Source: Methylorubrum salsuginis (GTDB taxonomy: Bacteria; Pseudomonadota; Alphaproteobacteria; Rhizobiales; Beijerinckiaceae). From it: DNA of 64,000 nt. Below, one piece after another: positions 27,458 to 37,111 of the stretch. The notes below the pieces were generated by a model. It saw only the letters and a program-made list of their open reading frames with translations, did no database searches and was not told the origin of the DNA. Each line of letters starts with the position of its first letter. Position 1 is the stretch's first letter. Both the position numbers and the translations under genes were made by a program. The stretch is taken from assembly GCF_900114375.1 (NCBI RefSeq), contig NZ_FOSV01000007.1, forward strand, positions 146,587 through 210,586. Reading direction: 5' to 3'.

Positions 27458-28411
27458 ATGCTCCACCGCCGCCATCTCCTCGCCGCCGGTCTCGCGACCG
27501 CTCTGGTGCCGCGGGCGAGCCGCGCCGCCGAACCCGGCGTGCTGCGCATCGGCTACCAGAAGAACGGCATCCTGGCGGTGGCCCGGGAGCAGGCCGCCAT
27601 CGAGGCGCGGCTGAAGGGGCAGGGTGCGACCGTGCGCTGGGTCGAGTTCTCGTTCGGCCCGCCGCTGCTCGAGGCGCTCAATCTCGGCGCGATCGATTTC
27701 GGCCAGACCGGCGACGCGCCGCCGATCTTCGCCCAGGCGGCCGGAGCGAACCTCGTCTACGCCGCCGCCCAGCCGAAGGGCGGTTCGGGCGCGGCGATCC
27801 TGCTGCCGAAGGGCTCGACCATCGGCTCGCTCAAGGAACTGAAGGGCAAGCGCGTCGTCTTCGCCAAGGGCTCCTCCTCGCACAACCTGATCGTCGCGGC
27901 GCTGGAGAAGGCGGGGCTCACCTACCGCGACATCACCCCCGTCCTGCTCGCGCCCGCCGACGGCGCCGCGGCGTTTGCCGGCGGCACCATCGACGCCTGG
28001 ACGGTGTGGGATCCCTACTTCGCCATCGCCGAGCAGGGCGAGGGCGTGCGCGTGCTGGCCCAGGCCAGCGAGATCACGCCGACCAACAACTTCTTCCTGG
28101 CCAACAAGACCTTCGCCGAGGAACAGCCGGCCCTCCTCGACGGCGCGCTGGCCGCCCTCGGCGAGGTCGCGCTCTGGTGCGAGGCCAACCGCGGCTCGGT
28201 CGCCGCCAGCCTGTCGCGCATCACCGGCGTGCCGCTCGCCGCCACGCGCCGCACGGTCGACCGCATCCGCTACGTCATCGCCCCGATGGACGCGGCCGTG
28301 ACCGCCGAGCAGCAGCGCATCGCCGACCGGTTCCACGGCCTCGGCATCATCCCCCGCCCCATCCGCGTCGCCGACATCGTCCGGCCGCCGCGCAACACCG
28401 ACAACGGATGA
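27458..28411 (+). CDS. ssuA: Sulfonate ABC transporter substrate-binding protein, copy 1
   Basis: A 317-residue periplasmic protein of the SsuA/NMT1 type. The signal peptide starts MLHRRHLLAAGLATALVPRASRAAEP and carries an RR pair, so Tat export is possible. LRIGYQKNGILAVAREQ, EFSFGPPLLEALNLGAIDFGQTGDAPPIFAQA and GTIDAWTVWDPYFA are diagnostic. It delivers aliphatic sulfonates to SsuBC. The ATG at 27458 is chosen for the signal peptide; its stop overlaps the permease ATG. Confidence 0.9.
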   Translation: MLHRRHLLAAGLATALVPRASRAAEPGVLRIGYQKNGILAVAREQAAIEARLKGQGATVRWVEFSFGPPLLEALNLGAIDFGQTGDAPPIFAQAAGANLVYAAAQPKGGSGAAILLPKGSTIGSLKELKGKRVVFAKGSSSHNLIVAALEKAGLTYRDITPVLLAPADGAAAFAGGTIDAWTVWDPYFAIAEQGEGVRVLAQASEITPTNNFFLANKTFAEEQPALLDGALAALGEVALWCEANRGSVAASLSRITGVPLAATRRTVDRIRYVIAPMDAAVTAEQQRIADRFHGLGIIPRPIRVADIVRPPRNTDNG

Positions 28412-29259
28412 GCCCGACCATGGCCGACTCCGCCGCCATCCGATCGCTTCCGGGCCGCGCCCGCACCCTTGAGGCCGCGCCCAAGCCCGCCCCGCGTTTC
28501 GATGCCGGGCGCCTGCTGCCCTGGCTGCTGCCGACCCTCGTCATCGTCGGCTGGCAGGCGGCGGCCTCGCTGGGCCTCGTCTCAACCCGCTTCATGCCCA
28601 CGCCCCTCGACGTCGCCGCCGCGGGCTGGCGTCTCGCCCAGACCGGCGAGCTGTTCGAGAACCTGTGGGTCAGCTTTGCGCGTGCGGCCTCCGGCTTCCT
28701 GATCGGCGGCGGCATCGGCCTGTTCTTCGGGCTCGCCAACGGCCTGTCGCGGCTCTCCGAGCGGCTCACCGACACCAGCCTGCAGATGGTGCGCAACGTG
28801 CCCCACCTGTCGCTGATCCCGCTGGTGATCCTGTGGTTCGGCATCGACGAGGAGGCCAAGCTCTTTCTCGTGGCGCTCGGGGTGTTCTTCCCGATCTACG
28901 CCAACACCCTGCACGGCATCCGCTCGGTCGATCCGCAACTGATCGAGATGGGCCGGGTCTACGGCATGAACCGGCGCGAACTCTTCTGGCGCGTGGTGCT
29001 GCCCGGCGCGCTGCCCTCGATCTTCGTCGGCGTGCGCTACGCGCTGGGCATCATGTGGCTGACGCTCATCGTGGCCGAGACGATCTCGGCCAATTCCGGC
29101 CTCGGCTACATGGCGATGCAGGCCCGCGAGTTCATGCTGGTCGATGTCGTGGTGCTGGCGATCCTGATCTACGCCGCCCTCGGCAAGCTCGCCGACAGCC
29201 TGACCCGCACCCTGGAGCGCGCCTGCCTGAGCTGGAACCCGGCCTACCGGAACACCTGA
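28408..29259 (+). CDS. ssuC: Sulfonate ABC transporter permease
   Basis: A 283-residue inner-membrane protein with about six membrane segments, beginning at LLPWLLPTLVIVGWQAAASLGLV. The EAA loop that contacts the ATPase reads EMGRVYGMNRRELFWRVVLPGALPSIFVGV in outline (about 185-215; motif cited by its edges, GRVYGMNRRE and LPGALPS). It overlaps the binding-protein stop by four bases (ATGA). A second ATG at 28420 is an alternative start. Confidence 0.92.
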   Translation: MSPTMADSAAIRSLPGRARTLEAAPKPAPRFDAGRLLPWLLPTLVIVGWQAAASLGLVSTRFMPTPLDVAAAGWRLAQTGELFENLWVSFARAASGFLIGGGIGLFFGLANGLSRLSERLTDTSLQMVRNVPHLSLIPLVILWFGIDEEAKLFLVALGVFFPIYANTLHGIRSVDPQLIEMGRVYGMNRRELFWRVVLPGALPSIFVGVRYALGIMWLTLIVAETISANSGLGYMAMQAREFMLVDVVVLAILIYAALGKLADSLTRTLERACLSWNPAYRNT

Positions 29260-29349
29260 GCGGCCCGACGCGCCGCCCTCTCGTCCTCCGCCTGCCCGCG
29301 AACGGCCGGCGGGAGGGACCGCCCCGAACCCGACGCCCGGATCCGAGAC

Positions 29350-30120
29350 ATGACCGCCGCCCTCCGCCTCGCCGACACGCCCGAGCACCGCGCGAACCGC
29401 GGCCTCGCCATCCATGTGCGCGGCCTGTCGAAGTCGTTCGAGAACGGCCCCTCCGTCATCCGCGGTCTCGACCTCACGATCCCCGCCGGCCAGTTCGTCG
29501 CCGTGGTCGGGCGCTCGGGCTGCGGCAAGAGCACCCTGCTGCGGCTGATCCTCGGCCTCGAAGAGCCGAGCGCCGGTCGCATCGCGCTGAACGGCAGCGA
29601 ACAGACCAAACGCATCATGTTCCAGGAGCCGCGGCTGCTGCCCTGGGCGCGGGTCGCCGACAACGTCGCGGTCGGGCTCTCGCGGGATATCGGCAAGGCG
29701 GACCGCAAGGCTCGGGCGCTCGACGTGCTGCGCGAGGTCGGCTTGGCGGAAAAGGCCGGGCAATGGCCCGCCACCCTCTCGGGCGGCCAGCGCCAGCGCG
29801 TGGCGCTGGCCCGCGCGTTGGTCAGCCGCCCGGCGCTCTTGGCCCTCGACGAGCCCCTCGGAGCGCTCGACGCGCTCACCCGCATCGAGATGCAGGCGAT
29901 GATCGAGCGCATCTGGGAGGCGCAAGGCTTCACGGCGATCCTCGTCACCCACGATGTCGCCGAGGCGGTGGCGATGGCCGACCGCATCCTCGTGATCGAG
30001 GAGGGCGCCATCGCCCTCGATGTCGATGTGGACGTGCCGCGCCCGCGCCGCCGCGGCGACCCGGCGCTGGCCGAGTTGGAGGGCCGCATCCTCGACCGGC
30101 TGCTGCGCAACGGCGCCTGA
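29350..30120 (+). CDS. ssuB: Sulfonate ABC transporter ATP-binding protein
   Basis: A 256-residue ABC ATPase with Walker [10 protein letters not shown] at 54-62, the Q-loop FQEPRLLPW, signature [16 protein letters not shown], Walker [13 protein letters not shown] and switch His in VTHDVAEA. It energises uptake through SsuC. A 90-base gap separates it from the permease gene, and the order (A, C, B) is the usual one. Confidence 0.93.
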   Translation: MTAALRLADTPEHRANRGLAIHVRGLSKSFENGPSVIRGLDLTIPAGQFVAVVGRSGCGKSTLLRLILGLEEPSAGRIALNGSEQTKRIMFQEPRLLPWARVADNVAVGLSRDIGKADRKARALDVLREVGLAEKAGQWPATLSGGQRQRVALARALVSRPALLALDEPLGALDALTRIEMQAMIERIWEAQGFTAILVTHDVAEAVAMADRILVIEEGAIALDVDVDVPRPRRRGDPALAELEGRILDRLLRNGA

Positions 30121-30151
30121 TTCCTTTTCGTACTTTTTCGAAGCGTATCCC

Positions 30152-31339
30152 ATGAGCCTGCCCGGCAACCCGCCCACCGACGGCAAGACCGACGTCCTGT
30201 GGTTCCTGCCCACCCACGGCGACGGCCGCTATCTCGGCGCCTCGGAAGGCGCCCGCGACGTGTCGCTGCCGTATCTGCGCCAGATCGCGCAGGCCGCCGA
30301 CGAACTCGGCTATTTCGGCGTGCTGCTGCCGACCGGGCGCTCCTGCGAGGATTCCTGGGTGGTGGCCTCGGCGCTGGCACCCCTGACCCAGCGCCTGCGC
30401 TTCCTCGTCGCCGTGCGGCCGGGCCTTCAAGAACCGTCGGTCGCCGCCCGCATGGCCGCGACGCTCGACCGGATCTCCGACGGACGCCTCCTCATCAACG
30501 TCGTCACCGGCGGCGACCCGGTCGAACTGAGAGGCGACGGCGTCTTCCTCGATCATGACGCGCGCTACGAGGTCACGGACGAGTTCCTGCACATCTGGCG
30601 CGGGCTTATGGCCGGCGAGACCGTGAACTTCGAGGGCCGGCACCTGCGCAGCGAGGGCGGCCGGGTGATCTTCCGCCCCGTCCAGGCGCCGTATCCGCCG
30701 CTCTATTTCGGCGGCTCCTCGCCCGCCGGCATCGAGGTCGCGGCCGAGCATTGCGAGGTCTACCTCACCTGGGGCGAACCGCCCGCGGGCGTCGCGGAAA
30801 AGCTGGCGCGCGCCCGCGAAGCCGCGGAGAAAAAAGGAAAAAAATTCTCCTACGGCATCCGGCTCCACGTCATCGTGCGCGAGACCGAATCCGAGGCCTG
30901 GGCGGAAGCCGAAAAGCTGATCTCGCGGCTCGACGACGCCACCATCGCCCAGGCGCAGGCCACCCTGAAGCGCCAGGATTCGGAAGGCCAGAAGCGGATG
31001 ATGGCGCTGCACGGCGGCGACCGGAACAAGCTCGTGGTCTCGCCCAACCTCTGGGCCGGCGTCGGCCTCGTGCGCGGCGGCGCGGGCACGGCGCTGGTCG
31101 GCTCGGCCGATCAGGTGGCCGACCGGATGAAGGAGTACATCGATCTCGGCATCGACCGCTTCATCCTCTCCGGCTACCCGCATCTGGAAGAGGCCTACCG
31201 CTTCGCCGAGCTGGTCTTCCCCAAGCTTCCCCTGCGGTCCACGACCGGCCGGGCCCCGAGCACGGCGCGCAACAACGGCCCGTTTGGCGAGGTCATCGCC
31301 AACGACATCGTGCCCACCCGCCGCATCAGCGCGCATTGA
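30152..31339 (+). CDS. ssuD: FMNH2-dependent alkanesulfonate monooxygenase
   Basis: The 395-residue luciferase-fold enzyme begins near [15 protein letters not shown] and contains [49 protein letters not shown] and the mobile-loop region [14 protein letters not shown], all characteristic of SsuD. It oxidises C1-C10 alkanesulfonates to aldehyde and sulfite with FMNH2 from the ssuE product. The ATG at 30152 matches the family start; only a weak ribosome site is visible. Unlike E. coli, ssuD lies after ssuB. Confidence 0.95.
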   Translation: MSLPGNPPTDGKTDVLWFLPTHGDGRYLGASEGARDVSLPYLRQIAQAADELGYFGVLLPTGRSCEDSWVVASALAPLTQRLRFLVAVRPGLQEPSVAARMAATLDRISDGRLLINVVTGGDPVELRGDGVFLDHDARYEVTDEFLHIWRGLMAGETVNFEGRHLRSEGGRVIFRPVQAPYPPLYFGGSSPAGIEVAAEHCEVYLTWGEPPAGVAEKLARAREAAEKKGKKFSYGIRLHVIVRETESEAWAEAEKLISRLDDATIAQAQATLKRQDSEGQKRMMALHGGDRNKLVVSPNLWAGVGLVRGGAGTALVGSADQVADRMKEYIDLGIDRFILSGYPHLEEAYRFAELVFPKLPLRSTTGRAPSTARNNGPFGEVIANDIVPTRRISAH

Positions 31340-31350
31340 GGAGGCGAGGC

Positions 31351-32340
31351 ATGCCCGCCCGCATTCGCGCGCACTCTCAAGCTCACTCGGCGGTGAATTC
31401 TCTCCTGCCGCGCCTCTGGCTCGCGCTCGCCGCCCTGATCTTCGTCAGCCTGACGCTCGCCGCCCATGCGGACGAGAAGGTCGTGCGGATCGGCTACCAG
31501 AAATACGGCACGCTGGTGCTGCTGAAGGGCCGCGGCAATCTCGAGCCGAAGCTCAAGGCGCTCGGCTACCGGGTGCAGTGGTCGGAGTTTCCCTCCGGCC
31601 CGCCGCTCCTGGAGGCGCTGAACGCGGGGGCGATCGATTTCGGCTCGGCGGGGGAGACCCCGCCGATCTTCGCCCAGGCCGCGTCCGACGCGCTCGCTTA
31701 CGTCGCCCACGAGCCGGCCGCCCCCAAGGGCGAGGCGATCCTCGTCCCGAAGGCGAGCCCGATCCAGTCGGTCGCCGACCTACGCGGCAAGAAGGTCGCC
31801 CTCAACAAGGGTTCGAACGTCCATTACCTGCTGGTGCGGGCGCTCGAATCCGCCGGGCTGACGCTCGCCGACATCACCCCGGTCTACCTCGCGCCGGCCG
31901 ATGGGCGGGCGGCGTTCGAGCGCGGCGCGGTCGATGCCTGGGTGATCTGGGACCCGTTCTTCGCGGCGGCCGAGGCCGGCGGCAACACCCGCGTGCTCGC
32001 CGACGGCACCGGCCTCGTGCCGAACCACCAGTTCTACCTGTCCTCGCGCGACTTCACGGCCAAGAACGGCGCGGCCCTCGACGCCGTCGTGGCGGCGGTC
32101 GCCGAGGTCGATGCCTGGGCCAAGGAGAACACCGACGCCGCGGCCAAGGAGCTCTCGCCCACTGTCGGCATCCCGGCGCCGATCCTCGCCGCCGCGCTCC
32201 GGCGCCAGACCTACGGCATCCGCCCCCTCGACGCCGCCGTCACCGCCGAGCAGCAGCGCATCGCCGACACCTTCCACGGGCTCGGGCTGGTGCCGAAGGC
32301 GATCGACGTCGCCGGGGCCGTGCGCAAGCCGGGGAGCTGA
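31351..32340 (+). CDS. Sulfonate ABC transporter substrate-binding protein, copy 2
   Basis: A 329-residue paralogue of the first binding protein, with a longer N-terminal signal segment (about 1-40, ending LAAHADEK). Shared motifs include RIGYQKYGTLVLLK, PPLLEALNAGAIDFGSAGETPPIFAQA and AVTAEQQRIADTFHGLGLVP. It has GAGGCGAGG just before the ATG and starts 11 bases after ssuD. A different sulfonate specificity from copy 1 is likely but cannot be read from sequence. Confidence 0.9.
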   Translation: MPARIRAHSQAHSAVNSLLPRLWLALAALIFVSLTLAAHADEKVVRIGYQKYGTLVLLKGRGNLEPKLKALGYRVQWSEFPSGPPLLEALNAGAIDFGSAGETPPIFAQAASDALAYVAHEPAAPKGEAILVPKASPIQSVADLRGKKVALNKGSNVHYLLVRALESAGLTLADITPVYLAPADGRAAFERGAVDAWVIWDPFFAAAEAGGNTRVLADGTGLVPNHQFYLSSRDFTAKNGAALDAVVAAVAEVDAWAKENTDAAAKELSPTVGIPAPILAAALRRQTYGIRPLDAAVTAEQQRIADTFHGLGLVPKAIDVAGAVRKPGS

Positions 32341-32487
32341 ACGCATCTCTCCTCCCCTTGCGGGGGAGCCCGAGTCGGGGGTCGGGCAGAAGGCACCGCT
32401 CCCGCCCAATCCTGCCTGCCCCCACCCCCAACCCCTCCCCGCAAGGGGGAGGGGATGCCCGTTTGAACGCCCCCACAAGAAGCGACC
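32341..32487. repeat. GC-rich nested inverted repeat (intergenic element, copy A)
   Basis: CCTCCCCTTGCGGGG at 32351-32365 pairs with the mirrored sequence near 32437-32452, and an inner hairpin GCCCGA/TCGGGC lies at 32368-32387. The element fills the gap between two binding-protein genes. A similar but longer element occurs at 44018-44180, so this looks like a dispersed repeat rather than a simple terminator. Confidence 0.55.
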
Positions 32488-33438
32488 ATGCACCGCCGCG
32501 CCCTCCTCGCCGCCTTCGCGCTCCTCACCGCCGGCCTCGCCCCGGCCGCAGCGCAGGACCCCGCCACCCTGCGCATCGGCTACCAGCGCTCCTCCACCCT
32601 GATCGCGCTGCTGCGGGAGGACCGCACCCTGGAGGCCGCGCTCAAGCCCCTCAACGTCGAGGTGTCCTGGCACGAATTCACGAGCGGCCTGCCGATCATG
32701 GAGGCGCTCAATGTCGGGCGCATCGACGTCTCGGCCGATGTCGCCGACACCGTCCCGGTCTTCGCGCAGGGGGCGAATGCCAGGATCACCTATTTCGCGC
32801 AGGAAGCCGCCTCGCCGACGGCGCAGGCGATCCTCGTGCCGGGCGATTCGCCGCTGAGATCCGTGGCAGAATTGAAGGGCCGCAAGGTCGCCGTCACCAA
32901 GGGCGCGGGCAGCCATTACCTCTTGCTCGCCGCGCTGAAGGCCGAGGGGCTGCCGTTCAAGAGCATCACCCCCGCCTACCTGACGCCCGCCGACGGGCGC
33001 AGCGCGCTGGCCGGCGGCAGCGTCGATGCCTGGGTGGCCTGGGATCCGTTCCTGTCGGCGGCCGAGGTCCAGGCCGGCGCCCGCGTCCTCAAGGACGGAA
33101 CCGGCCTCTCGGACTACAAGCGCTACTACCTCGCCTCCGACGACTATGCCGCCAAGCGCCCCGACGTGCTGGCGTTGCTGTTCGGCAAGCTCAGGGAGAC
33201 GGGTGCCTGGGTGAAGGCCAACCCCGAAGCGGCGGCCGAGCGGCTCGCCGCCCAGTGGAAGATCGAGGCGCCCATCGTCCTCAAGGCCAATGCGCGCCGC
33301 AGCTACCGGGTCGAGCCGGTGACCCGTGACGCTCTCGGCGAGCAGCAGACCATCGCCGACGCCTTCCGGGCCGAGGGGCTGCTGCCCCGCGCCGTCGACA
33401 CGGCGGCGCTCCCGGTCTGGGCGCCGCCGACCCGCTGA
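32488..33438 (+). CDS. Sulfonate-type ABC substrate-binding protein, copy 3
   Basis: A 316-residue SsuA-type protein with signal peptide MHRRALLAAFALLTAGLAPAAAQ. LRIGYQRSSTLIALLREDRTLE, HEFTSGLPIMEALNVGRIDVSADV and GSVDAWVAWDPFLSAAE show the fold. It is more diverged than copies 1 and 2: the pocket strand reads SADVADTVPVFAQ instead of SAGETPPIFAQ or TGDAPPIFAQ. It follows an intergenic repeat and ends the cluster. Confidence 0.88.
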   Translation: MHRRALLAAFALLTAGLAPAAAQDPATLRIGYQRSSTLIALLREDRTLEAALKPLNVEVSWHEFTSGLPIMEALNVGRIDVSADVADTVPVFAQGANARITYFAQEAASPTAQAILVPGDSPLRSVAELKGRKVAVTKGAGSHYLLLAALKAEGLPFKSITPAYLTPADGRSALAGGSVDAWVAWDPFLSAAEVQAGARVLKDGTGLSDYKRYYLASDDYAAKRPDVLALLFGKLRETGAWVKANPEAAAERLAAQWKIEAPIVLKANARRSYRVEPVTRDALGEQQTIADAFRAEGLLPRAVDTAALPVWAPPTR

Positions 33439-33487
33439 ACGGCCCGAGGGAAACGGACCAACGGAATCGAGGAAGGATCGTTTCGCC

Positions 33488-34864
33488 ATGACCCGGGCAA
33501 GCCTGCCGCCCGTCGCCGTGATCGGCGCCGGGTTCAGCGGCACGATGGCCGCGCTGCAACTGCTTTCCGCCCTGCCCCCGGAGCGGCCGGTGCTGCTGTG
33601 CGAGCGCGCCGGGATCTTCGGGCGGGGACTGGCCTACGGCACCGGCAATCCGGCGCATCTTCTCAACGTCCGCACCGCCAACATGAGCGCCTTTCCCGAC
33701 CGGCCGGGCGATTTCGAGAGCTGGCTCGGCCATCTCGGGCCGGAGGACATGGAGGGCATCCGCTCCACCCCGGCGGGCACCTTCGCGTCCCGCGGCCTTT
33801 ACGGGCGCTATCTCACCGAACTCCTGTCCAAGGCCGTGACCGGCTCGGCGGCGGGCCGCCTGCGGCTCCTGCCCGATGCCGTGACCGACCTGGAGCCCCA
33901 TGGCGGGGCCTTCCGCCTCCGCACCGAGGGCGGCCAGAGCTTCGCGGTGGCCGGGGCCGTGCTCGCCATGGGCAACCTCGCCGCCGCCCCGGCGCGCAGC
34001 CGCCACAGCCTCGATCCGTGGGACGCGGACCATTTCGGCCGCCTGCATCCGCACGCCCCCGTCCTGATCCTCGGCACCGGGCTGACCATGCTCGACGCGG
34101 TGGCGAGCCTGCGGGCCCACGGCTTCGAGGGGGCGATCCTCGCGCTTTCCCGGCGCGGCCTCCTGCCGAACGCCCACGCCCCGGCCGCCCCCTGGCCGAC
34201 GCCGAACCTCACCCCGGCCGAGTTCGCCTCGCTGCCGCGGCTCCTCGCCCGCATCCGGGCGGAGGTGGCGCGGGCGAACGCGCAAGGGATCGGCTGGCAC
34301 GGCGTCATCGACGCCCTGCGCCCGCTCACCGACACGATCTGGCGCAGCCTGCCGCCGCCGGAGCGCCGCCGCTTCCTGCGCCATCTGCGCCCGTTCTGGG
34401 ACGTGCACCGCCACCGCACCGCCCCGCCCGCCGCCGAGACAATCCGCGCGGAACTGGCCCGCGGCGCCCTCACGGTGCGGGCCGGGCGCCTCCTCGACGT
34501 GGCCGACGAATCCGCCCAGGCCGTGGTGACCCTGCGCCTGCGCGGGGCCGCGGCGCCGGAGCGGCTCGGCGTGCAGGCGATGATCGACGCCACCGGCTTC
34601 GGCCATCTGGGACAGAGCCGCGACCCGCTCGTGCGCCGCCTGTTGGAGCGCGGCCTCGTGCGCCCCGAACCCTTCGGCCTCGGCCTCGACGCCGGGCCGG
34701 ATTACCGCGCGCGCGGCACGGGTCCGGCGCGGCCGCTCTGGCTCCTCGGCCCGCTCCTGCGCGGCGTCCTGTGGGAATGCACGGCGGTGCCCGACATCCG
34801 CAACGAGGCGGCGGAGCTGGCCGGCCTGATCGCGACGGATCTGGAGCGGGCGGTCGCGGCGTGA
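33488..34864 (+). CDS. FAD/NAD(P)-binding protein (COG4529-like)
   Basis: A 458-residue protein with an N-terminal Rossmann motif VAVIGAGFSGTMAALQLL and second motif VLILGTGLTMLDAVASL near 190-205. NPAHLLNVRTANMSAFPDRPGDF is typical of the FAD-NAD(P)-binding family of which some members hydroxylate amino acids or serve siderophore or secondary metabolism. It lies 49 bases after the sulfonate cluster, and may be a related flavoprotein, but no direct evidence ties it to sulfonates. The ATG at 33488 begins the Rossmann strand. Confidence 0.8.
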   Translation: MTRASLPPVAVIGAGFSGTMAALQLLSALPPERPVLLCERAGIFGRGLAYGTGNPAHLLNVRTANMSAFPDRPGDFESWLGHLGPEDMEGIRSTPAGTFASRGLYGRYLTELLSKAVTGSAAGRLRLLPDAVTDLEPHGGAFRLRTEGGQSFAVAGAVLAMGNLAAAPARSRHSLDPWDADHFGRLHPHAPVLILGTGLTMLDAVASLRAHGFEGAILALSRRGLLPNAHAPAAPWPTPNLTPAEFASLPRLLARIRAEVARANAQGIGWHGVIDALRPLTDTIWRSLPPPERRRFLRHLRPFWDVHRHRTAPPAAETIRAELARGALTVRAGRLLDVADESAQAVVTLRLRGAAAPERLGVQAMIDATGFGHLGQSRDPLVRRLLERGLVRPEPFGLGLDAGPDYRARGTGPARPLWLLGPLLRGVLWECTAVPDIRNEAAELAGLIATDLERAVAA

Positions 34865-35221
34865 GAGGGTCATACGGTCCCGCATCGTCGCCGGCCTCCC
34901 GAATCGAAACGGGACCTTCGTGAGCGGGGCCGGGCCGCCTATCCGAACCGACTTCGCTGGGCCGACGGCACGCGCGGGCGGGTTTGCCGCATCGTCTCGC
35001 GACCCACCGGCTTCCGCGCCGTCGGAACGGGCCGGCGCCCTCCGCCGTCGGCGTCGGCAGGGGGTTGCTTCGACCGCCGACGGACCGATCGGACGGAGCC
35101 GCGACCGTCGAGAACCCGCCGCCGTGTCCCCGGCGCAATTGCTTCGCCTGTGGAAAACCGGCAGGGATGAAGCCTGCACTCGGCTCCCTTCCCCTCGACA
35201 GCCTTCGATCCGAATCGAACC
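34865..35221. other. Intergenic stretch
   Basis: About 357 bases with no supported gene lie before the exported protein at 35222. Short frames on either strand are Arg-rich and lack family features. The promoter of the next gene should be here. Confidence 0.4.
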
Positions 35222-37108
35222 ATGACGCTCCCGACGCGCCGTCCCGTCCTCACGCGGGCGCTGCTCGCCCCGGCCTGCGCCGCGGTCCTGCTGGCCACCC
35301 CGGCCCCGGCCCCCCTCGTCGCGCCCGCTGCGGCGCAGGAGGCGGCCTCCGCCGTCCAGGATCTCGTCCTCGACAACGTCACGCTCAGCTTCGGCGAGAC
35401 CGGCGTGAGCGCGCCGCGGGTGTCGGTCAGCGGCACGCGGCTGTCGAAGGAGGAGCTGCTGGCGATCTTCCAGGGCGACGCCAAGGAGAGCTGGGGCACC
35501 CGCCTGCAGCGGCTCGACGCGGGCAGCCTGACCATGCCGGAACTGCGGGTCGAGCGCCGCAGCGGCGAGAGGCGCCAGGTCGTGACCTACCGCGACGTGA
35601 CGGCGCGCAACGTCCATGGCGGACGCATCAGCGAGCTGACGGCGGCCGGCGCCACCCTCTCGGTCGAAGGGGTGCCCGGGCAGCCGGCCAAGGCCAGCGG
35701 CAGCTACGGCAAGATCCGGGCGGAGGAGGTCGATCTCACCGCGCTCGCCCGCCTCTACGCCGAGGCCGGCACCGCCCGCAGCGGGTTCCAGCGGCTCTAC
35801 GCCTCGCTGGCGGTGGAGAGCATCGCCTTCATCGACGAGCGCGGCACCACCGTCTCGATCGCGCGGCTCAGCGGCCGCGACCTCGCCGGGCGCCAGACCC
35901 CGGCGACGTGGTCGGGCGCCGTCGAGTCGCTGGCGGGCGCCGACCTGTCGCAGCCCGACCCGGGCAAGCGCGCCCGCGCCGCCGGGCTCATCGCGGATCT
36001 AGCCGAATCGGTCTCGGTCGGGAGCCTGGAGGCGAGCGACATCGCCGTGAAGGAGGTGAAGGGGCCCGATCCGCTCAATTTCGGCATCGGCAAGTTCGCC
36101 TATACCGGCAACGGCGCCGAGGCCGGGGTCAGCCTGTCCGACGTGTCCTTCGGCTCGGACGAGGCCAGCGGCAAGATCGCGCGACTGGCGCTCGCCGGCT
36201 TCTCCCTGGAGCCGACCATCGCCACCCTGCGCCGCCTCGCCAAATCCGCCCCGGACAAGCCCGCCGCAGCGGAGAAGCCGGGCGAGAAGGCCGCACCGGT
36301 GCCGCCGCCGGCCGATCCGGCGGCGCAGGAGGCGGAACTGCGCCGGCTGACGCCGGTCATCGGCACCCTGACCCTGTCCGATCTCACCTTCGACGTCGCC
36401 GGGAAGCCGACCGACCCGGCGGCGAAGACCGGGCCGATGCATGTCGGCCTGCGCGGCGGCACCATGACGTTCGGGCCGCCCAAGGACGGCGTTCCGACCG
36501 CGAGCCGCCTGTCCCTCACCGGGCTGACGCTTCCGGCGAGGGCGGTCGAAAGCGTGCCGGGCCTCGGCTCGCTCGGCCTCTACGGCTACCGCGACCTCGA
36601 CCTCGACGTGATCGCCGACACCGCCTGGAACGAGAGCACGAAGGAGCTGTCCTTCAACGAGCTGTCGCTCACCGGCAAGGACATGGGCAAACTCCGCCTC
36701 AACGCGACGCTCGGCGGCATCGGCCCCGACGTGTTCGATCCCGATGCGGCGGTCTCGGGCTTCGCCATGCTCTCGGCCACCGCCAAGGCCCTCGACCTGA
36801 CCCTGGAGAATGGCGGCCTGTTCGACCGCTTCATCACCGCCCAGGCCAAGACGCTGAGCCTCAAGCCCGACGAGCTGCGCAAGGAATACGTGACGGCGAG
36901 CGTGATCGGCGTGCCGGTCATCCTCGGCAACTCGGCCGCCGCCAAGGCGATCGGCGCGGCGATGGGCAAGTTCGTGTCGAAGCCCGGCACCCTCTCGATC
37001 AGCGCCAAGGCCAAGAACGGCGAGGGCCTCGGCATGGTCGATGTCAGCACCGCGCCGACCCCGGCCGCCGTGCTCGACAAGCTCGAGGTCAACGCCAAGG
37101 CGGAGTGA
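35222..37108 (+). CDS. Large exported protein, function unknown
   Basis: A 628-residue protein not assigned to a family. It has an N-terminal signal region (about 1-40, ending PAAAQEA) and no other membrane segment, so it is likely periplasmic. The body reads as many short beta-rich units (VQDLVLDNVTLSFGET, VGSLEASDIAVKEVKG, IGTLTLSDLTFDVAG, TASRLSLTGLTLP), reminiscent of repeated AsmA-like or beta-helical layers, interrupted by a Pro/Ala linker at about 340-370. Its stop is three bases from the convergent higA stop. Confidence 0.78.
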   Translation: MTLPTRRPVLTRALLAPACAAVLLATPAPAPLVAPAAAQEAASAVQDLVLDNVTLSFGETGVSAPRVSVSGTRLSKEELLAIFQGDAKESWGTRLQRLDAGSLTMPELRVERRSGERRQVVTYRDVTARNVHGGRISELTAAGATLSVEGVPGQPAKASGSYGKIRAEEVDLTALARLYAEAGTARSGFQRLYASLAVESIAFIDERGTTVSIARLSGRDLAGRQTPATWSGAVESLAGADLSQPDPGKRARAAGLIADLAESVSVGSLEASDIAVKEVKGPDPLNFGIGKFAYTGNGAEAGVSLSDVSFGSDEASGKIARLALAGFSLEPTIATLRRLAKSAPDKPAAAEKPGEKAAPVPPPADPAAQEAELRRLTPVIGTLTLSDLTFDVAGKPTDPAAKTGPMHVGLRGGTMTFGPPKDGVPTASRLSLTGLTLPARAVESVPGLGSLGLYGYRDLDLDVIADTAWNESTKELSFNELSLTGKDMGKLRLNATLGGIGPDVFDPDAAVSGFAMLSATAKALDLTLENGGLFDRFITAQAKTLSLKPDELRKEYVTASVIGVPVILGNSAAAKAIGAAMGKFVSKPGTLSISAKAKNGEGLGMVDVSTAPTPAAVLDKLEVNAKAE

Positions 37109-37111
37109 AGC

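Noticed and set aside
33488..34864. FAD protein as a second sulfonate monooxygenase
   Set aside because: It has two Rossmann motifs and no luciferase-type fold; only its position suggests a link.
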